Counted from the stretch's first letter, positions 23,237 through 32,550 are shown. The stretch is DNA of 64,000 nucleotides from Aliidiomarina taiwanensis (GCF_003987015.1 NZ_PIPQ01000001.1:620001-684000), one strand, 5' to 3'. Made by a program: numbers and translations. The notes: generated by a model from the sequence alone, not told the origin.

Positions 23237-25161
23237 GTTTACTTCGTTTACAAAATGCCCGTTTAGCCTTTGGTACGGCGCCTGTATTAGACAACACACA
23301 GTTAATTGTGGAGCGCGACGAGCGCCTGTGTATTGTTGGCCGTAACGGTGCGGGCAAGTCGAGTTTGCTAAAGGTGTTAAATGGCCAAGTAGCGCTGGAC
23401 GATGGCGAATTAAAGAAAGACGCTGGCTTGAAAGTGGCTATGTTGCCGCAAGACCCGCCTGCGCGCACGGAAATGGCGGTGTTCGACTTTGTCGCTGGGG
23501 CCTTTGCCGACTTAAAAGAACATTTAAGCCAGTATGCGCGCCTGATTCAACGCATGACCGACGAGCCTACCAACGAAGCCTTGTTTACGGAGCTTTCGAA
23601 AGTACAAGAAGTGCTAGAAGCCCAAAATGGCTGGGAAGTGCAGCAGCAAATTGAGCAAACCCTGACGCGTTTAGGGTTAGACGGCCAAGCCCGCTTGGAC
23701 AGTTTGTCCGGTGGTTGGTTGCGCCGTGTGGCCTTGGCGAAAGCTTGGGTGATTCAACCCGATGTATTGTTATTAGACGAGCCCACGAACCACTTAGACG
23801 TAGAAACTGTGCAGTGGCTTGAGCAAACCTTGCGTGACTTTCATGGTTCGATTGTATTTATAAGCCACGACCGGGCCTTTATTCGGGCCTTAGCCACACG
23901 TATTGTAGACTTAGACCGGGGCGAGCTGCATAGCTTCCCAGGCAATTATGACGCCTATCTAGTGGAAAAACAGCGTTTGCTGGAAGTAGAAGAAGCCCAT
24001 AATGCGGCCTTCGACAAAAAGCTGGCCGAAGAAGAAGTGTGGATTCGCCAAGGTATTAAAGCCCGTCGTACCCGCAACGAAGGTCGAGTACGGGCGCTAA
24101 AAGCCTTGCGCGAAGAGCGCAAACAACGCCGCGAGAAGCAGTCGACAGCGAATTTTGAAGCGCAGGCAGCTGAACGCTCGGGCAAAATTGTTTGGCGGGC
24201 AAATAATATTTCGTTTCAGTACAACGACAAAGTGCTGGTGAAAGACTTTACCTTTACCCTGCAACGGGGCGACAAAATTGCCATTGTGGGTCCGAATGGA
24301 ATTGGGAAAAGTACCCTGATTAAACTGATTCTTGGTGACTTACAGCCCACGGCTGGCACGATGGAGCAGGGCACCAAGCTGAATGTGGCTTATTACGATC
24401 AGCACCGTGCTGAGCTTGACCCAGAAAAGTCGATAGCGGACAACGTGGGCGAAGGCAAAATGGATGTGACCTTTGGTGGGCGCACTCGCCATATATACAG
24501 CTATTTGCAAGACTTCCTGTTTACCCCGCAGCAAGCCCGTATGCCAGTGAAGGCCTTGTCTGGCGGTGAGCGCAACCGGGTGTTGTTGGCCCAAATTCTA
24601 CTGAAAGAATGCAACTTGCTGATTCTGGATGAGCCCACCAACGACTTGGATGTGGAAACCTTAGAATTGCTTGAAACTATTGTGTCGGAGTTTAAAGGCA
24701 CGGTACTCTTAGTGAGCCACGACCGTGAGTTTATCGAAAACACGGCGAACGAAGTGTTATTGTTTGAAGGTAATGGTCAAATTACTGAAATAGTGGGTGG
24801 TTTCCACGAAGTGGCCATGTACCAGCAAGCAAAACGTGAAAAAGAACAAAAACGGGCGGTTAATACGCCAAAGCAGGGAACTTCTGCGAAAGAAAAGCAC
24901 TCACAAGCACAGCAAACTTCAGCTCGTAGCGGTAACAAGTTATCATACAAACTGAAACGCGAACTTGAGCAGTTGCCCGCTAAAATAGAGCAGCTTGAGC
25001 AAGAGCTTGAAGGCTTGCAAGAAAAGGTGTCTGAGCCGGACTTTTTTACTCAGCCTATTGGTGATACGCAGCCTGTTTTAGAGCGTATACAAGCCATCGA
25101 AGAAGAATTAGAAACCGCGCTTGAGCGTTGGGATTACTTAGAGAATTTCGAGGATAATTAA
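23233..25161 (+). CDS. uup: ABC-F family ATPase Uup
   Basis: A 642-residue soluble ABC-F protein with two nucleotide-binding domains. The first Walker A is GRNGAGKS (from residue 36), with signature LSGGWLRRVALAKA and Walker B LLLDEPTNHLD. The second has GPNGIGKST, LSGGERNRVLLAQ and LILDEPTNDLD. The linker of charged helices (KARRTRNEGRVRALKALREERKQRREK) and a C-terminal coiled coil (about 565-640) that binds DNA in E. coli Uup are both present. Uup acts on ribosomes or branched DNA and influences transposon excision. It overlaps its upstream gene by four bases and the next gene by one (TAATG). Confidence 0.95.
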   Translation: MSLLRLQNARLAFGTAPVLDNTQLIVERDERLCIVGRNGAGKSSLLKVLNGQVALDDGELKKDAGLKVAMLPQDPPARTEMAVFDFVAGAFADLKEHLSQYARLIQRMTDEPTNEALFTELSKVQEVLEAQNGWEVQQQIEQTLTRLGLDGQARLDSLSGGWLRRVALAKAWVIQPDVLLLDEPTNHLDVETVQWLEQTLRDFHGSIVFISHDRAFIRALATRIVDLDRGELHSFPGNYDAYLVEKQRLLEVEEAHNAAFDKKLAEEEVWIRQGIKARRTRNEGRVRALKALREERKQRREKQSTANFEAQAAERSGKIVWRANNISFQYNDKVLVKDFTFTLQRGDKIAIVGPNGIGKSTLIKLILGDLQPTAGTMEQGTKLNVAYYDQHRAELDPEKSIADNVGEGKMDVTFGGRTRHIYSYLQDFLFTPQQARMPVKALSGGERNRVLLAQILLKECNLLILDEPTNDLDVETLELLETIVSEFKGTVLLVSHDREFIENTANEVLLFEGNGQITEIVGGFHEVAMYQQAKREKEQKRAVNTPKQGTSAKEKHSQAQQTSARSGNKLSYKLKRELEQLPAKIEQLEQELEGLQEKVSEPDFFTQPIGDTQPVLERIQAIEEELETALERWDYLENFEDN

Positions 25162-26858
25162 TGCAATTTCAAAAAACACAGCTTGCTTTAGCTCTTTCTG
25201 CTTTATTGGTGAGTGCGAGCTTCTCGGGTGCTGCAAACGCTGCCACAGGTTATGAAGTGACAGAGCTAGAGCCAGTTACGGGTGCACTTTCTTTTTCCGT
25301 AACCAGTATGAACAACAGCGGCAATTACACGGGTATTGGCTATAACCTTGCTGATATTCTTATTCGTACGGAGCTATTAGACCCGGAAAACTTTGAAGGG
25401 ATTGAAGACTTCAATGAGTTATCCGCCAGTGAGTACATGCAATTGCGTAACTACTTATTAAGTACCAATGGTTCATTAGCTGACTCGACAGCACAAAAAT
25501 TAAGTAGCTTACGAGGCGTAGTGTTTCAAGGTATGAACATGTCTTTAAATGAAGACCTTGACACAATAGAGCCGGCGACGGGCTTGTTAAGCCAAAGCAA
25601 CGACGTGCTACTGCACGATATAAACGAACAAAACCAAGTTGTGGGTGAGCACAGAGCGCCTTTTATTCAGCAAGAGGGTGTGAATGGTGCAGGTGAGCCG
25701 GTGCAGTACTTTGTGCGCGACCGCTACCCCCATGGGCTTTGGAGTAATGGGGTAGACCATGTAGAGCTGCCTGCAGAGCCTGGATTAACCTATGGCGGCT
25801 TGTCTCGGGCCTATGCAATTAACGACCACAACCAAGTGGTGGGTTATGCGGCTGTAGCCGACAACGACCGGATTGTGGCTGCCTATGAAAAATGTTCGGA
25901 TCCTGAATCTGAAACAGCTCACCTACCACTGAAGGTGTGCATGCACACGGCTTGGTTTAGTGAGCGTTTTGCGCAAGTTATAACGGCTCCTTTATATACA
26001 GAGCAAGCTTATACCTGGACTCTCGATGCAACAGGAACTGTGGTAAGTCAAACGACTTTAGGGGCAGCTCCGACCTTATTAGACGAACAAGAGGATGTAG
26101 CTGAAGAAGACAGATTAACCGGCGTGGTACGCAGTGAAGCTGTAGATATTAACAACCAAGGAGTTGCGGTTGGCTTCACTAGCCTACGGAATGAGTTTTT
26201 TGTTTTAAGTTATGCCACTGTATTTAAAGACGGTGAAGCCCTATGGGTTTTACCACGGGATACAGAAGGCTTCACTCAGTCGCGGGCGACACATATAAAC
26301 GACAATGGTTACATTGTGGGTGACGCATTAATTCGAAACTTCCAATTTAACCGGAAGCGTTTATTTGTAGCGCATGTGGATGGTCGTGAGCCTGTCTTCC
26401 CCGATGGTCACTTTAGTCATTCAGCGTGGGAAGCGCGCGATTTAAACAACTTAAACCAAGTGGTTGGTCGTGCTGAGCGCGACAGAACCCTAGTACAAAA
26501 TCGCCCAACGTCTGCTTTTCTATACGATATAGAAACCGACACCTTAACGGACTTAAACAGTCAATTGGCGTGTAATAGCGGCTACCACTTGTTCGATGCG
26601 GTAAGCATTAACGAGCATGGCGATATTGTGGCTTTAGCTAATAAAGAAGTCACCCGTGAAATTGACGGACGCAGCTACACTACTCACGCGGTGCAGCCTG
26701 TGTTACTTCGTGCCAGCGACACAGTGGAAGCCTGTGGCGATAACACGGGCAACCAAGAGCGGAAAGGTGCGGCTCTCAGCCCTATGCAGTTTGCTATGGC
26801 TGCGACACTTTCTGTTTTTGCAGTATTTAGCCGCCGCCGTCGAAAAGCGAAAAAATAA
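25161..26858 (+). CDS. DUF3466 family surface/exported protein
   Basis: A 565-residue exported protein with a signal peptide ending near ASFSGAANA (about residue 28). The mature part contains several HAF-type repeats in which AINDHNQVVGYA, DINNQGVAVGFT, HINDNGYIVGDA and DLNNLNQVVGRA recur; these build a beta-propeller-like structure in related proteins. The C-terminus is a hydrophobic helix followed by RRRRKAKK, resembling a sorting or anchoring tail. Function is unknown. DUF3466 proteins follow uup in many Alteromonadales and Vibrio relatives (recalled). Translation is coupled to uup by TAATG. Confidence 0.85.
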   Translation: MQFQKTQLALALSALLVSASFSGAANAATGYEVTELEPVTGALSFSVTSMNNSGNYTGIGYNLADILIRTELLDPENFEGIEDFNELSASEYMQLRNYLLSTNGSLADSTAQKLSSLRGVVFQGMNMSLNEDLDTIEPATGLLSQSNDVLLHDINEQNQVVGEHRAPFIQQEGVNGAGEPVQYFVRDRYPHGLWSNGVDHVELPAEPGLTYGGLSRAYAINDHNQVVGYAAVADNDRIVAAYEKCSDPESETAHLPLKVCMHTAWFSERFAQVITAPLYTEQAYTWTLDATGTVVSQTTLGAAPTLLDEQEDVAEEDRLTGVVRSEAVDINNQGVAVGFTSLRNEFFVLSYATVFKDGEALWVLPRDTEGFTQSRATHINDNGYIVGDALIRNFQFNRKRLFVAHVDGREPVFPDGHFSHSAWEARDLNNLNQVVGRAERDRTLVQNRPTSAFLYDIETDTLTDLNSQLACNSGYHLFDAVSINEHGDIVALANKEVTREIDGRSYTTHAVQPVLLRASDTVEACGDNTGNQERKGAALSPMQFAMAATLSVFAVFSRRRRKAKK

Positions 26859-26882
26859 GCTTTTTGTGCAAATTAAATTTGG

Positions 26883-26930
26883 TGCGATCTCAGCTGCTTA
26901 ACGAAAAGCCGATGAGATCGCATTTTTTTT
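26883..26930 (+). terminator. Intrinsic terminator of the rlmKL-uup-DUF3466 operon
   Basis: TGCGATCTCA (26883-26892) pairs perfectly with TGAGATCGCA (26913-26922), and eight T bases follow. Confidence 0.9.
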
Positions 26931-27016
26931 GATTGAACTTTGCCACGATCCTCGCTATCAAAGTAAGTGTGCAGTGAAAAAAGCACGCCTTATATTAAGA
27001 CAAGAGGAAAGTGAAC

Positions 27017-27199
27017 ATGAGCATGAAAAGACAGAAGCGGAATCGCTTAGAAAGGGCAAATGCCCAAGGCTTTAAAGCTGGAGTTGCTGGTCGTTCGAAA
27101 GATCTTTGTCCTTATCAAGAAAGCGATATTCGTTCTGAGTGGTTAGGCGGGTGGCGAGAGGCCATGGAAGCCCGCAACGACGGTTATTTTATTCGCTAA
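27017..27199 (+). CDS. rmf: Ribosome modulation factor Rmf
   Basis: A 60-residue basic protein with the Rmf core MKRQKRNRLERANAQGFKAG, then AGRSKDLCPYQ and RSEWLGGWREAM. Rmf binds 70S ribosomes in stationary phase and forms inactive 100S dimers. GAGGAAA precedes ATG at 27017 at good spacing; an upstream GTG (27011) and an internal ATG (27023, the E. coli-like start) are alternatives. The neighbourhood rmf-fabA-ycbZ is conserved with E. coli. It has its own transcript, flanked by terminators on both sides. Confidence 0.95.
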   Translation: MSMKRQKRNRLERANAQGFKAGVAGRSKDLCPYQESDIRSEWLGGWREAMEARNDGYFIR

Positions 27200-27220
27200 A
27201 CTCACTATTGAATTCACAAC

Positions 27221-27249
27221 AAAAAGCCCGGCAAATTACCGGGCTTTTC
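27221..27249. terminator. Bidirectional terminator between rmf and fabA
   Basis: AAAAGCCCGG (27222-27231) and CCGGGCTTTT (27239-27248) form a perfect 10-bp stem with a 7-base loop and A/T runs on both sides, serving the convergent rmf and fabA. Confidence 0.9.
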
Positions 27250-27267
27250 TGTGTTTAACGGCACATA

Positions 27268-27777
27268 TTAGAACTTAGATGTGTCGGTAAACAAACCTAC
27301 TTTTAGGTCTTTGGCGGTGTAAATGACACGGCCGTCTACTTCTACTTCACCGTCGCCAATACCCATAAACAGCTTGCGTTTGATAACGCGGGTAAAGTTA
27401 ATGCGGTAGGTTACTTTTTTCGCTGTTGGTAATACTTGTCCTGTGAATTTGACTTCACCCACACCTAGGGCACGGCCTCGACCGGGGCCACCAGAGCAGG
27501 CCAAGAAGAAGCCAAGTAATTGCCACAAGGCGTCGAGGCCTAGGCAACCGGGCATGACAGGGTCACCAATAAAGTGACAGTCGAAGAACCAAAGGTCTGG
27601 ATGAATGTCGAGTTCGGCTTCCACATATCCTAAACCATGGGTACCACCGGTTTCTTCCATGCGGGTGACACGGTCCATCATGAGCATGTTCGGGGCTGGT
27701 AAACGGCTGTTACCAGGACCAAACATTTCACCACGGCCACAGGCTAAGAGTTCTTCGCGTGTATAAGAAGACTGCAT
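27268..27777 (-). CDS. fabA: 3-hydroxydecanoyl-ACP dehydratase/isomerase FabA
   Basis: A 169-residue hot-dog enzyme. The catalytic His68 lies in [14 protein letters not shown] and Asp82 in [11 protein letters not shown], equivalent to His70/Asp84 of E. coli FabA. FabA dehydrates 3-hydroxydecanoyl-ACP and isomerises the trans-2 to cis-3 bond, the entry to unsaturated fatty acids. The gene lies directly downstream of the Lon-like protease gene, in the same order as E. coli ycbZ-fabA. The 79-base gap probably carries a promoter; a FadR/FabR site was not clearly seen. Confidence 0.97.
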   Translation of the reverse strand: MQSSYTREELLACGRGEMFGPGNSRLPAPNMLMMDRVTRMEETGGTHGLGYVEAELDIHPDLWFFDCHFIGDPVMPGCLGLDALWQLLGFFLACSGGPGRGRALGVGEVKFTGQVLPTAKKVTYRINFTRVIKRKLFMGIGDGEVEVDGRVIYTAKDLKVGLFTDTSKF

Positions 27778-27856
27778 TGTTACACCTTTATATTATAAAT
27801 GTTGCGCGTAGCTTAGCGAACACCTGTACGCTGAACAAGTCCGAACAGTTGCGCCT

Positions 27857-29854
27857 TTAGCTTTTACGCAGCCAACGGCGGAAAAAGACCGGCTCGTCGT
27901 GGTGGTGTAACTCTTGTACTTCTTGCAACCGTTGCTGTATACGGCCGAAAATACTAGCACTGTCTGGCTGTTGTGCTGAGCCGCACGGCATCCCCATTAA
28001 TAGTTGTACCGCCTCACTCACATGTTTCACGGTGTAAATGTGAAAGGTGTCGTTGGCCACGGCTTCCCGTATGGCTGGAGGCAAATGCAGGTTCAGCCGG
28101 TTTGAGTAGGGCAGAATAATACCTTGCTGACCGGTGAGACCGCGTTGTTGGCAAATGGTGAAGTAGCCTTGTATTTTTTCATTAATACCGCCAATGGCTT
28201 GCACATTACCGAATTGATCGATGGCGCCGGTCACAGCCAAACCTTGTTCAATTGGGGCATTGGCTAAGGCTGAAAGCAAGCAGCAAAGCTCTGCCAGCGA
28301 GGCGCTGTCGCCGTCTACTTCATGGTACGACTGTTCGAACACCAAGGTTGCAGACAGAGGAATTTGTTCTTTCTGCGCGAAAACATGGGCTAAATAGGCG
28401 GTTAATATCATGACGCCTTTGGTATGGATGCTGCCACTTAACTCGGCTTTGCGCTCAATATCAATAATATCGCCGTCGCCGTAATGGACGGTCGCGGTAA
28501 TACGGGAAGGCTCACCAAATTCGATGCCCGCCGTTGACACCACCGTCAGCCCATTGATTTGACCGACGACTTGGCCGCTGGTGTCGATATGCACTTGTTG
28601 CTCAATAATGCTTTGCCAGTTCATTTCCGCAATACGGGCCATGCGGTAGTCTTGCTCTTGCTCTGTGGCATGAATATGGCGAGCTTCTATGTACTCACTG
28701 TTTGCGGCGTTTGCTAGGGTTTCGGCTTGCTCTAAAAACTGCATTAATCGCACGGCGTCTAGGCTGAGTTCGCCTTGGTGTTCACACAGGCTGGACGAAT
28801 ACTGTAAGAGGGCGGTGAAACCACATGCACTTAGCGGGCGGTGTCGAACCTGATCGCGCAGGTAGGTTAAAAAGCCTAAATATTCATGGCTGTTGTGCTC
28901 GCTTGGCTTAAAAATAGCTGTAAAGTCGGCAATAAATGGGAAAAAGTTGCTGAACTCTTCGTCGAGCTCCGCCAACTGACTAAATAAGTAGGTGTCGCCG
29001 GTTAAAATAACTTTGACGTCGATAGGAATGGCTTCGGGCTGATAAAAAATAGCCGTTTGCCCTTTGCCGGGTTGCTCCCAGTCAAACCGTTTGCGTCTTA
29101 ACACATGCTTTAGTTGGCGCCATAAATGGGGCTCTTGCAATAGTTCATGGGCGTCGACCACCAACACCCCACCATTTGCATGCAACAGGGCGCCTGGACG
29201 AATTAAATGCAGGGCCGAACTCACGGTGCCTTCTACGGCTTGAATACGAATGTCGCCAAATAAACGGGCATAGTTTACCCGGTCACAATACACCCAAGGC
29301 TCAGCGTCTTGGGTGTGGGACACAATAATATTGGCCAGTTCATTGCCGGGTATGTCGTCGAAGCGCTTTGTGGCGATGTGGTTTAAGTACTGGCTGAAGC
29401 TACTGGAAGGAAACTGTGCCTTCAGCTGTTGCATGAGTTCGCTGCGTTGTTCGGGTGCTGTGTTTAAAAAATCCCATAAGCTGTGCAGGGCTTCTGGCGC
29501 ACTACCAGCGGGCAACCACACACAGACGGGTGTCAGCGGGTTGCTGGGATGGGCCAAATAAACCCAGTCGTATTGGTTTTTTGCTTGCCATTGCTGATGT
29601 TTCGCCACGGCACGAATAACGTCGTTGGCAATAAGTCCACTCGGTAACGCCATAAACGCATGGCTGTAGCTGGAGTTCGACTGAATGGCATGTTGTAAAG
29701 CAAGAAGGGCGCGTGATTGTCCTGCTAATACCTGGGCTGCCACATTTTCCGCAGAAGCGGGCTGCGTCAGCATGGGATGGACCTGAGCGGTTAACTGCTC
29801 TGCTGTTAGTTTTTGATACGTAAATGAACTCGTGGTTTCTTGATTGCTTGGCAT
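27857..29854 (-). CDS. ycbZ: Lon-like S16 protease (YcbZ/LonH-type)
   Basis: A 665-residue protein with an AAA-like N-terminal region and a C-terminal S16 Lon protease domain. The catalytic dyad is Ser517 (DGDSASLAE) and Lys560 (GINEKIQGYF), spaced 43 residues as in Lon. A Walker B-like HANGGVLVVDAHELL is present, but no GxxGxGK[ST] Walker A is visible; the expected place reads MALPSGLIAND. ATP use is therefore doubtful. ATG at 29854 (MPSNQETTSS) was chosen over 29905, which adds a non-conserved hydrophobic stretch. It precedes fabA as in E. coli. Substrates are unknown. Confidence 0.88.
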   Translation of the reverse strand: MPSNQETTSSFTYQKLTAEQLTAQVHPMLTQPASAENVAAQVLAGQSRALLALQHAIQSNSSYSHAFMALPSGLIANDVIRAVAKHQQWQAKNQYDWVYLAHPSNPLTPVCVWLPAGSAPEALHSLWDFLNTAPEQRSELMQQLKAQFPSSSFSQYLNHIATKRFDDIPGNELANIIVSHTQDAEPWVYCDRVNYARLFGDIRIQAVEGTVSSALHLIRPGALLHANGGVLVVDAHELLQEPHLWRQLKHVLRRKRFDWEQPGKGQTAIFYQPEAIPIDVKVILTGDTYLFSQLAELDEEFSNFFPFIADFTAIFKPSEHNSHEYLGFLTYLRDQVRHRPLSACGFTALLQYSSSLCEHQGELSLDAVRLMQFLEQAETLANAANSEYIEARHIHATEQEQDYRMARIAEMNWQSIIEQQVHIDTSGQVVGQINGLTVVSTAGIEFGEPSRITATVHYGDGDIIDIERKAELSGSIHTKGVMILTAYLAHVFAQKEQIPLSATLVFEQSYHEVDGDSASLAELCCLLSALANAPIEQGLAVTGAIDQFGNVQAIGGINEKIQGYFTICQQRGLTGQQGIILPYSNRLNLHLPPAIREAVANDTFHIYTVKHVSEAVQLLMGMPCGSAQQPDSASIFGRIQQRLQEVQELHHHDEPVFFRRWLRKS

Positions 29855-30015
29855 AAGATAGCGCCCCCGTAAAAACAAACGGTATGATACGCTAAAACAC
29901 AGCACTGTAAACGAAAGTTAAAAATACAGAGGTGAATCCGTTTCGAAATGGCATGCGTATTGGTAGTAATACTGGCTAAAAACATCATATTGAGGCTAAA
30001 AAAGCCTAATTTGAC

Positions 30016-30834
30016 ATGACTAAAAGGAATGGTAAGTTGAATTTAACGCAAAAGCAGAAAGCCTTCAGAAAAGCACTAAAAGCAGCGCCATTTATAGGCT
30101 TGACGCTTGTTAGCGGCCTTGCCGTAGCCGCTGAAAAAGAGTCAAGCAAAGGTGTTTGGCAAGCAGGTCTGGCTTTGGCCACGGTAGATGCTGCTTATAA
30201 AGGCAGAAACCGCGATAATTATGTGTTTCCTGTACTTGGTTACGAAAGTGAACGGCTTTACTTTCGTGGAATTGAGTTAGGTTATCGCTTGTTGAGTTCG
30301 CGCAGTCAGGAGCTGGCCATTGTGTCTGGCATTGGAGGGAAACGTTTTGATCCTAAAAAGAATAACAATGCAGAACTGCAGCAATTAGATAAACGGGACT
30401 TTCGCTTAGAAACAGGCCTTAAATTCACACAGCGAACACCATACGGCCGATTTACCGCTGAAAGCCGTGTGAACGTGCGTGACTTTGACACGGGTTACCA
30501 GTCGACACTGGGGTATTTTTACTCCTTTAGCCCAAGCCCACGGCAATGGCAGCTAGGACCACGGCTAGATGTCAGTTATGTCAGCGGCAGCTATACCGAT
30601 TATTTCTATGGAATAAGCCAAGCGGAAGCTGGACGGTCTGGGCTTTCTGCCTACGACAGCAATAGCAGCTGGAATGTGGCCATAAGCTTGGAAGGCTTTG
30701 TGCGCTTAAATGAGCGCTGGTCTTTGGCAGGTACCATTAAACGTAGTTTCTTAGACGACGCCATTCGTAACAGCCCAATGACTGAAGGCAGCCATGCAAA
30801 TAGTGCCTTTATCATTATCAATTATCGGCTGTAG
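30016..30834 (+). CDS. MipA/OmpV family outer membrane protein
   Basis: A 272-residue outer membrane beta-barrel protein. A signal peptide ends near GLAVAA (about residue 38). The mature part has the MipA/OmpV features: FPVLGYESERLYFRGIELGYRLL near the start, alternating beta strands, YSFSPSPRQWQLGPRLDVSYVSGSYTDYFYG in the middle, and a terminal aromatic-type strand IIINYRL. MipA scaffolds murein enzymes in E. coli, while OmpV-like proteins are porins in Vibrio; which applies is open. The start is uncertain: ATG 30016 lacks a good ribosome-binding site, whereas TTG at 30037 has AAAGGAATGG upstream. Confidence 0.85.
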   Translation: MTKRNGKLNLTQKQKAFRKALKAAPFIGLTLVSGLAVAAEKESSKGVWQAGLALATVDAAYKGRNRDNYVFPVLGYESERLYFRGIELGYRLLSSRSQELAIVSGIGGKRFDPKKNNNAELQQLDKRDFRLETGLKFTQRTPYGRFTAESRVNVRDFDTGYQSTLGYFYSFSPSPRQWQLGPRLDVSYVSGSYTDYFYGISQAEAGRSGLSAYDSNSSWNVAISLEGFVRLNERWSLAGTIKRSFLDDAIRNSPMTEGSHANSAFIIINYRL

Positions 30835-30858
30835 CGTGATGCAAAAACCAAACATATG

Positions 30859-30888
30859 GAGGTGTTTTTCCAGGCGCCTCTTATTATT
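30859..30888 (+). terminator. Probable terminator after mipA
   Basis: GAGGTG (30859-30864) pairs with CGCCTC (30875-30880, one wobble), followed by TTATTATT. The stem is short, so confidence is modest. Confidence 0.45.
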
Positions 30889-30897
30889 ATAACTACG

Positions 30898-30913
30898 CAT
30901 AATATATATTATG
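30898..30913. promoter_or_regulatory. Perfect 16-bp AT-rich palindrome
   Basis: CATAATATATATTATG is fully self-complementary. It lies in the 268-base gap between convergent transcription units, together with a nearby GCTTATTATGC. It could be a protein binding site or simply low-complexity sequence. Confidence 0.35.
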
Positions 30914-31044
30914 TTAAATTGCTTATTATGCTCTTATGAGGCCTGCTCTGCCCTGTGGTGTTTGTACGTGCAAACTTCGGCTGTTTTTGCTGGTTTTTGG
31001 TTATAACGTAAAAACAGGAAATTTGATTTGTTCAAAAATTTGTC

Positions 31045-31073
31045 AAAAAAAAAGCCACCGTAAAAACGGTGGC
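31045..31073 (-). terminator. Intrinsic terminator of the MaoC-NfeD-SPFH-lipoprotein group
   Basis: GCCACCG (31054-31060) and CGGTGGC (31067-31073) form the stem; nine A bases at 31045-31053 give the U-tract on the minus strand. It lies 30 bases after the lipoprotein stop. Confidence 0.9.
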
Positions 31074-31102
31074 GGCGATTCGTTTGGTGAAAAGCCAAAG
31101 CT

Positions 31103-31609
31103 TTAATTGCTGGGCTTGGTTTCCTCGTTGTAGTTTAAGGTGAACGGCAATGCGTATTGGCCAATCGGTGTTCCTACTTGGGCAGCACCTTCTACTCGAA
31201 ATGGTGGCAAGCTTTCGCCGCGTTTTAACTTTAAGCCTTCAGTAAGGAGCTTCTTACCACTCAGCGCTATGCGCAACGTAATGTCGCCCGTGCCACCATT
31301 TGCTGCTATTGCTAGCTGGTCGCTGTTTGCGCCTTCGGCGATTAAGGCTTCGCCCATATAAACTTGGTAATTTACCTGGGTTAAACGGAGCTGCACAGGA
31401 CTGGCGTTTCCTATGCTCACTTGCACAGCTAGGTCTGTAACAAGGTCTGGTATATAGGTACCGTCTTGTTGGAGTGACATGTTTGCATTCACGGCAGCTA
31501 AATCGAAAGAAACCTTGTCGGTTATTTGGTCCTTTACGACAGAGCATGCACTGAGCAGCAAGGAGCTTGCTGCTATGAGTGCGCTTGTTTTAAATAAACC
31601 ATGCTTCAT
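31103..31609 (-). CDS. Lipoprotein with LEA-type beta-sandwich (LEA14-like)
   Basis: A 168-residue lipoprotein: signal peptide MKHGLFKTSALIAASSLLLSAC with the lipidated Cys22, then a beta-rich domain with VQVSIGNASPVQLRLTQVNYQVYMGEALIAEG. The pattern of NPxPVxLxxxxYxVYxxG resembles LEA14/WHy domains, which are stress-related immunoglobulin-like folds. Its ATG overlaps the SPFH gene stop by four bases, so the two are coupled. A role at the envelope beside QmcA-like SPFH and NfeD is inferred from operon structure. Confidence 0.78.
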   Translation of the reverse strand: MKHGLFKTSALIAASSLLLSACSVVKDQITDKVSFDLAAVNANMSLQQDGTYIPDLVTDLAVQVSIGNASPVQLRLTQVNYQVYMGEALIAEGANSDQLAIAANGGTGDITLRIALSGKKLLTEGLKLKRGESLPPFRVEGAAQVGTPIGQYALPFTLNYNEETKPSN

Positions 31610-32529
31610 GACTTGCTCATACCTTTCACAATGTCGGTAATACTGGCCACCGCGCCACCAATGTTGGCTAATTCAGCAGGAATGATCATGCTGTTGTTGG
31701 CTTTAGCTAAGTTACCAAACTCTTTTACATATTGTTCTGCAACGCGTAGGTTCACTGCTTCCTTACCACCTGGCTCATTAATGGCCAAGGCAATTTTACG
31801 TAAACCTTCAGCCGTGGCAGAAGCAATAAGTTCAATTTCTTGCGCACGCCCTTCTGCTTCATTTATTTGTTTCTGCTTTTCGGCTTCCGACATATTAATC
31901 ACTTCTTGTTTCTGACCTTCTGAAACGTTGATCATGGCTTGGCGTTCACCTTCAGACTTGGCGATTGCAGCGCGGCGTTCACGCTCTGCACGCATTTGCT
32001 GTTCAAGGGCGTCTTTAATGCTGGTGGGTAGCTCAATGTCTGAAATTTCATAGCGCAGGACTTTAATACCCCAAGGTGCAGCTGCTTCGTCAAGTGCTTG
32101 CACTACAGCTTCGTTAATTTTGGCACGCTCTTCAAAGGTTTTGTCTAATGACGTTTGGCCAATAACAGAACGCATGGTGGTTTGTGCAAGCTGAGACGCA
32201 GCGTAACGATAGTCGTTAATACCGTAACTTGCGCGATGTGCGTCGATTACCTGAATATACAGCACACCATTAATGCCTACTTGTATGTTGTCTTTGGTGA
32301 CACAAGCTTGGCGGTGCACGTCGATTACTTCTTCTTTTAGCGTATGTACATAGGCTACTTTGTCAATAAACGGGATTAAAATATGAAAGCCCGAGTCTAA
32401 AGTACGGGAGTATTTTCCTAAACGTTCAATGACATAGTTGCTGCGCTGGGGAACGATGCGCGCTGTTTTGACAATAATAACAATGACAAATACGGCAAAC
32501 CCCAACGAGAGTATGGCTAAGCTGTCCAT
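31606..32529 (-). CDS. qmcA: SPFH/band-7 membrane protein (QmcA/stomatin-like)
   Basis: A 307-residue protein with one N-terminal membrane anchor (residues 4-22), an SPFH/PHB domain (about 25-180, IVPQRSNYVIERLGKYSRTLDSGFHILIPFID) and a long charged coiled coil (EQQMRAERERRAAIAKSEGERQAMI). This is the stomatin/QmcA group. These proteins form large microdomain assemblies and influence FtsH or other membrane proteases. The gene is followed by a LEA-like lipoprotein and preceded by an nfeD-type gene, the classic SPFH-NfeD pairing. Confidence 0.92.
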   Translation of the reverse strand: MDSLAILSLGFAVFVIVIIVKTARIVPQRSNYVIERLGKYSRTLDSGFHILIPFIDKVAYVHTLKEEVIDVHRQACVTKDNIQVGINGVLYIQVIDAHRASYGINDYRYAASQLAQTTMRSVIGQTSLDKTFEERAKINEAVVQALDEAAAPWGIKVLRYEISDIELPTSIKDALEQQMRAERERRAAIAKSEGERQAMINVSEGQKQEVINMSEAEKQKQINEAEGRAQEIELIASATAEGLRKIALAINEPGGKEAVNLRVAEQYVKEFGNLAKANNSMIIPAELANIGGAVASITDIVKGMSKS

Positions 32530-32550
32530 GAGTTGTTCCTTATAAGTAAA

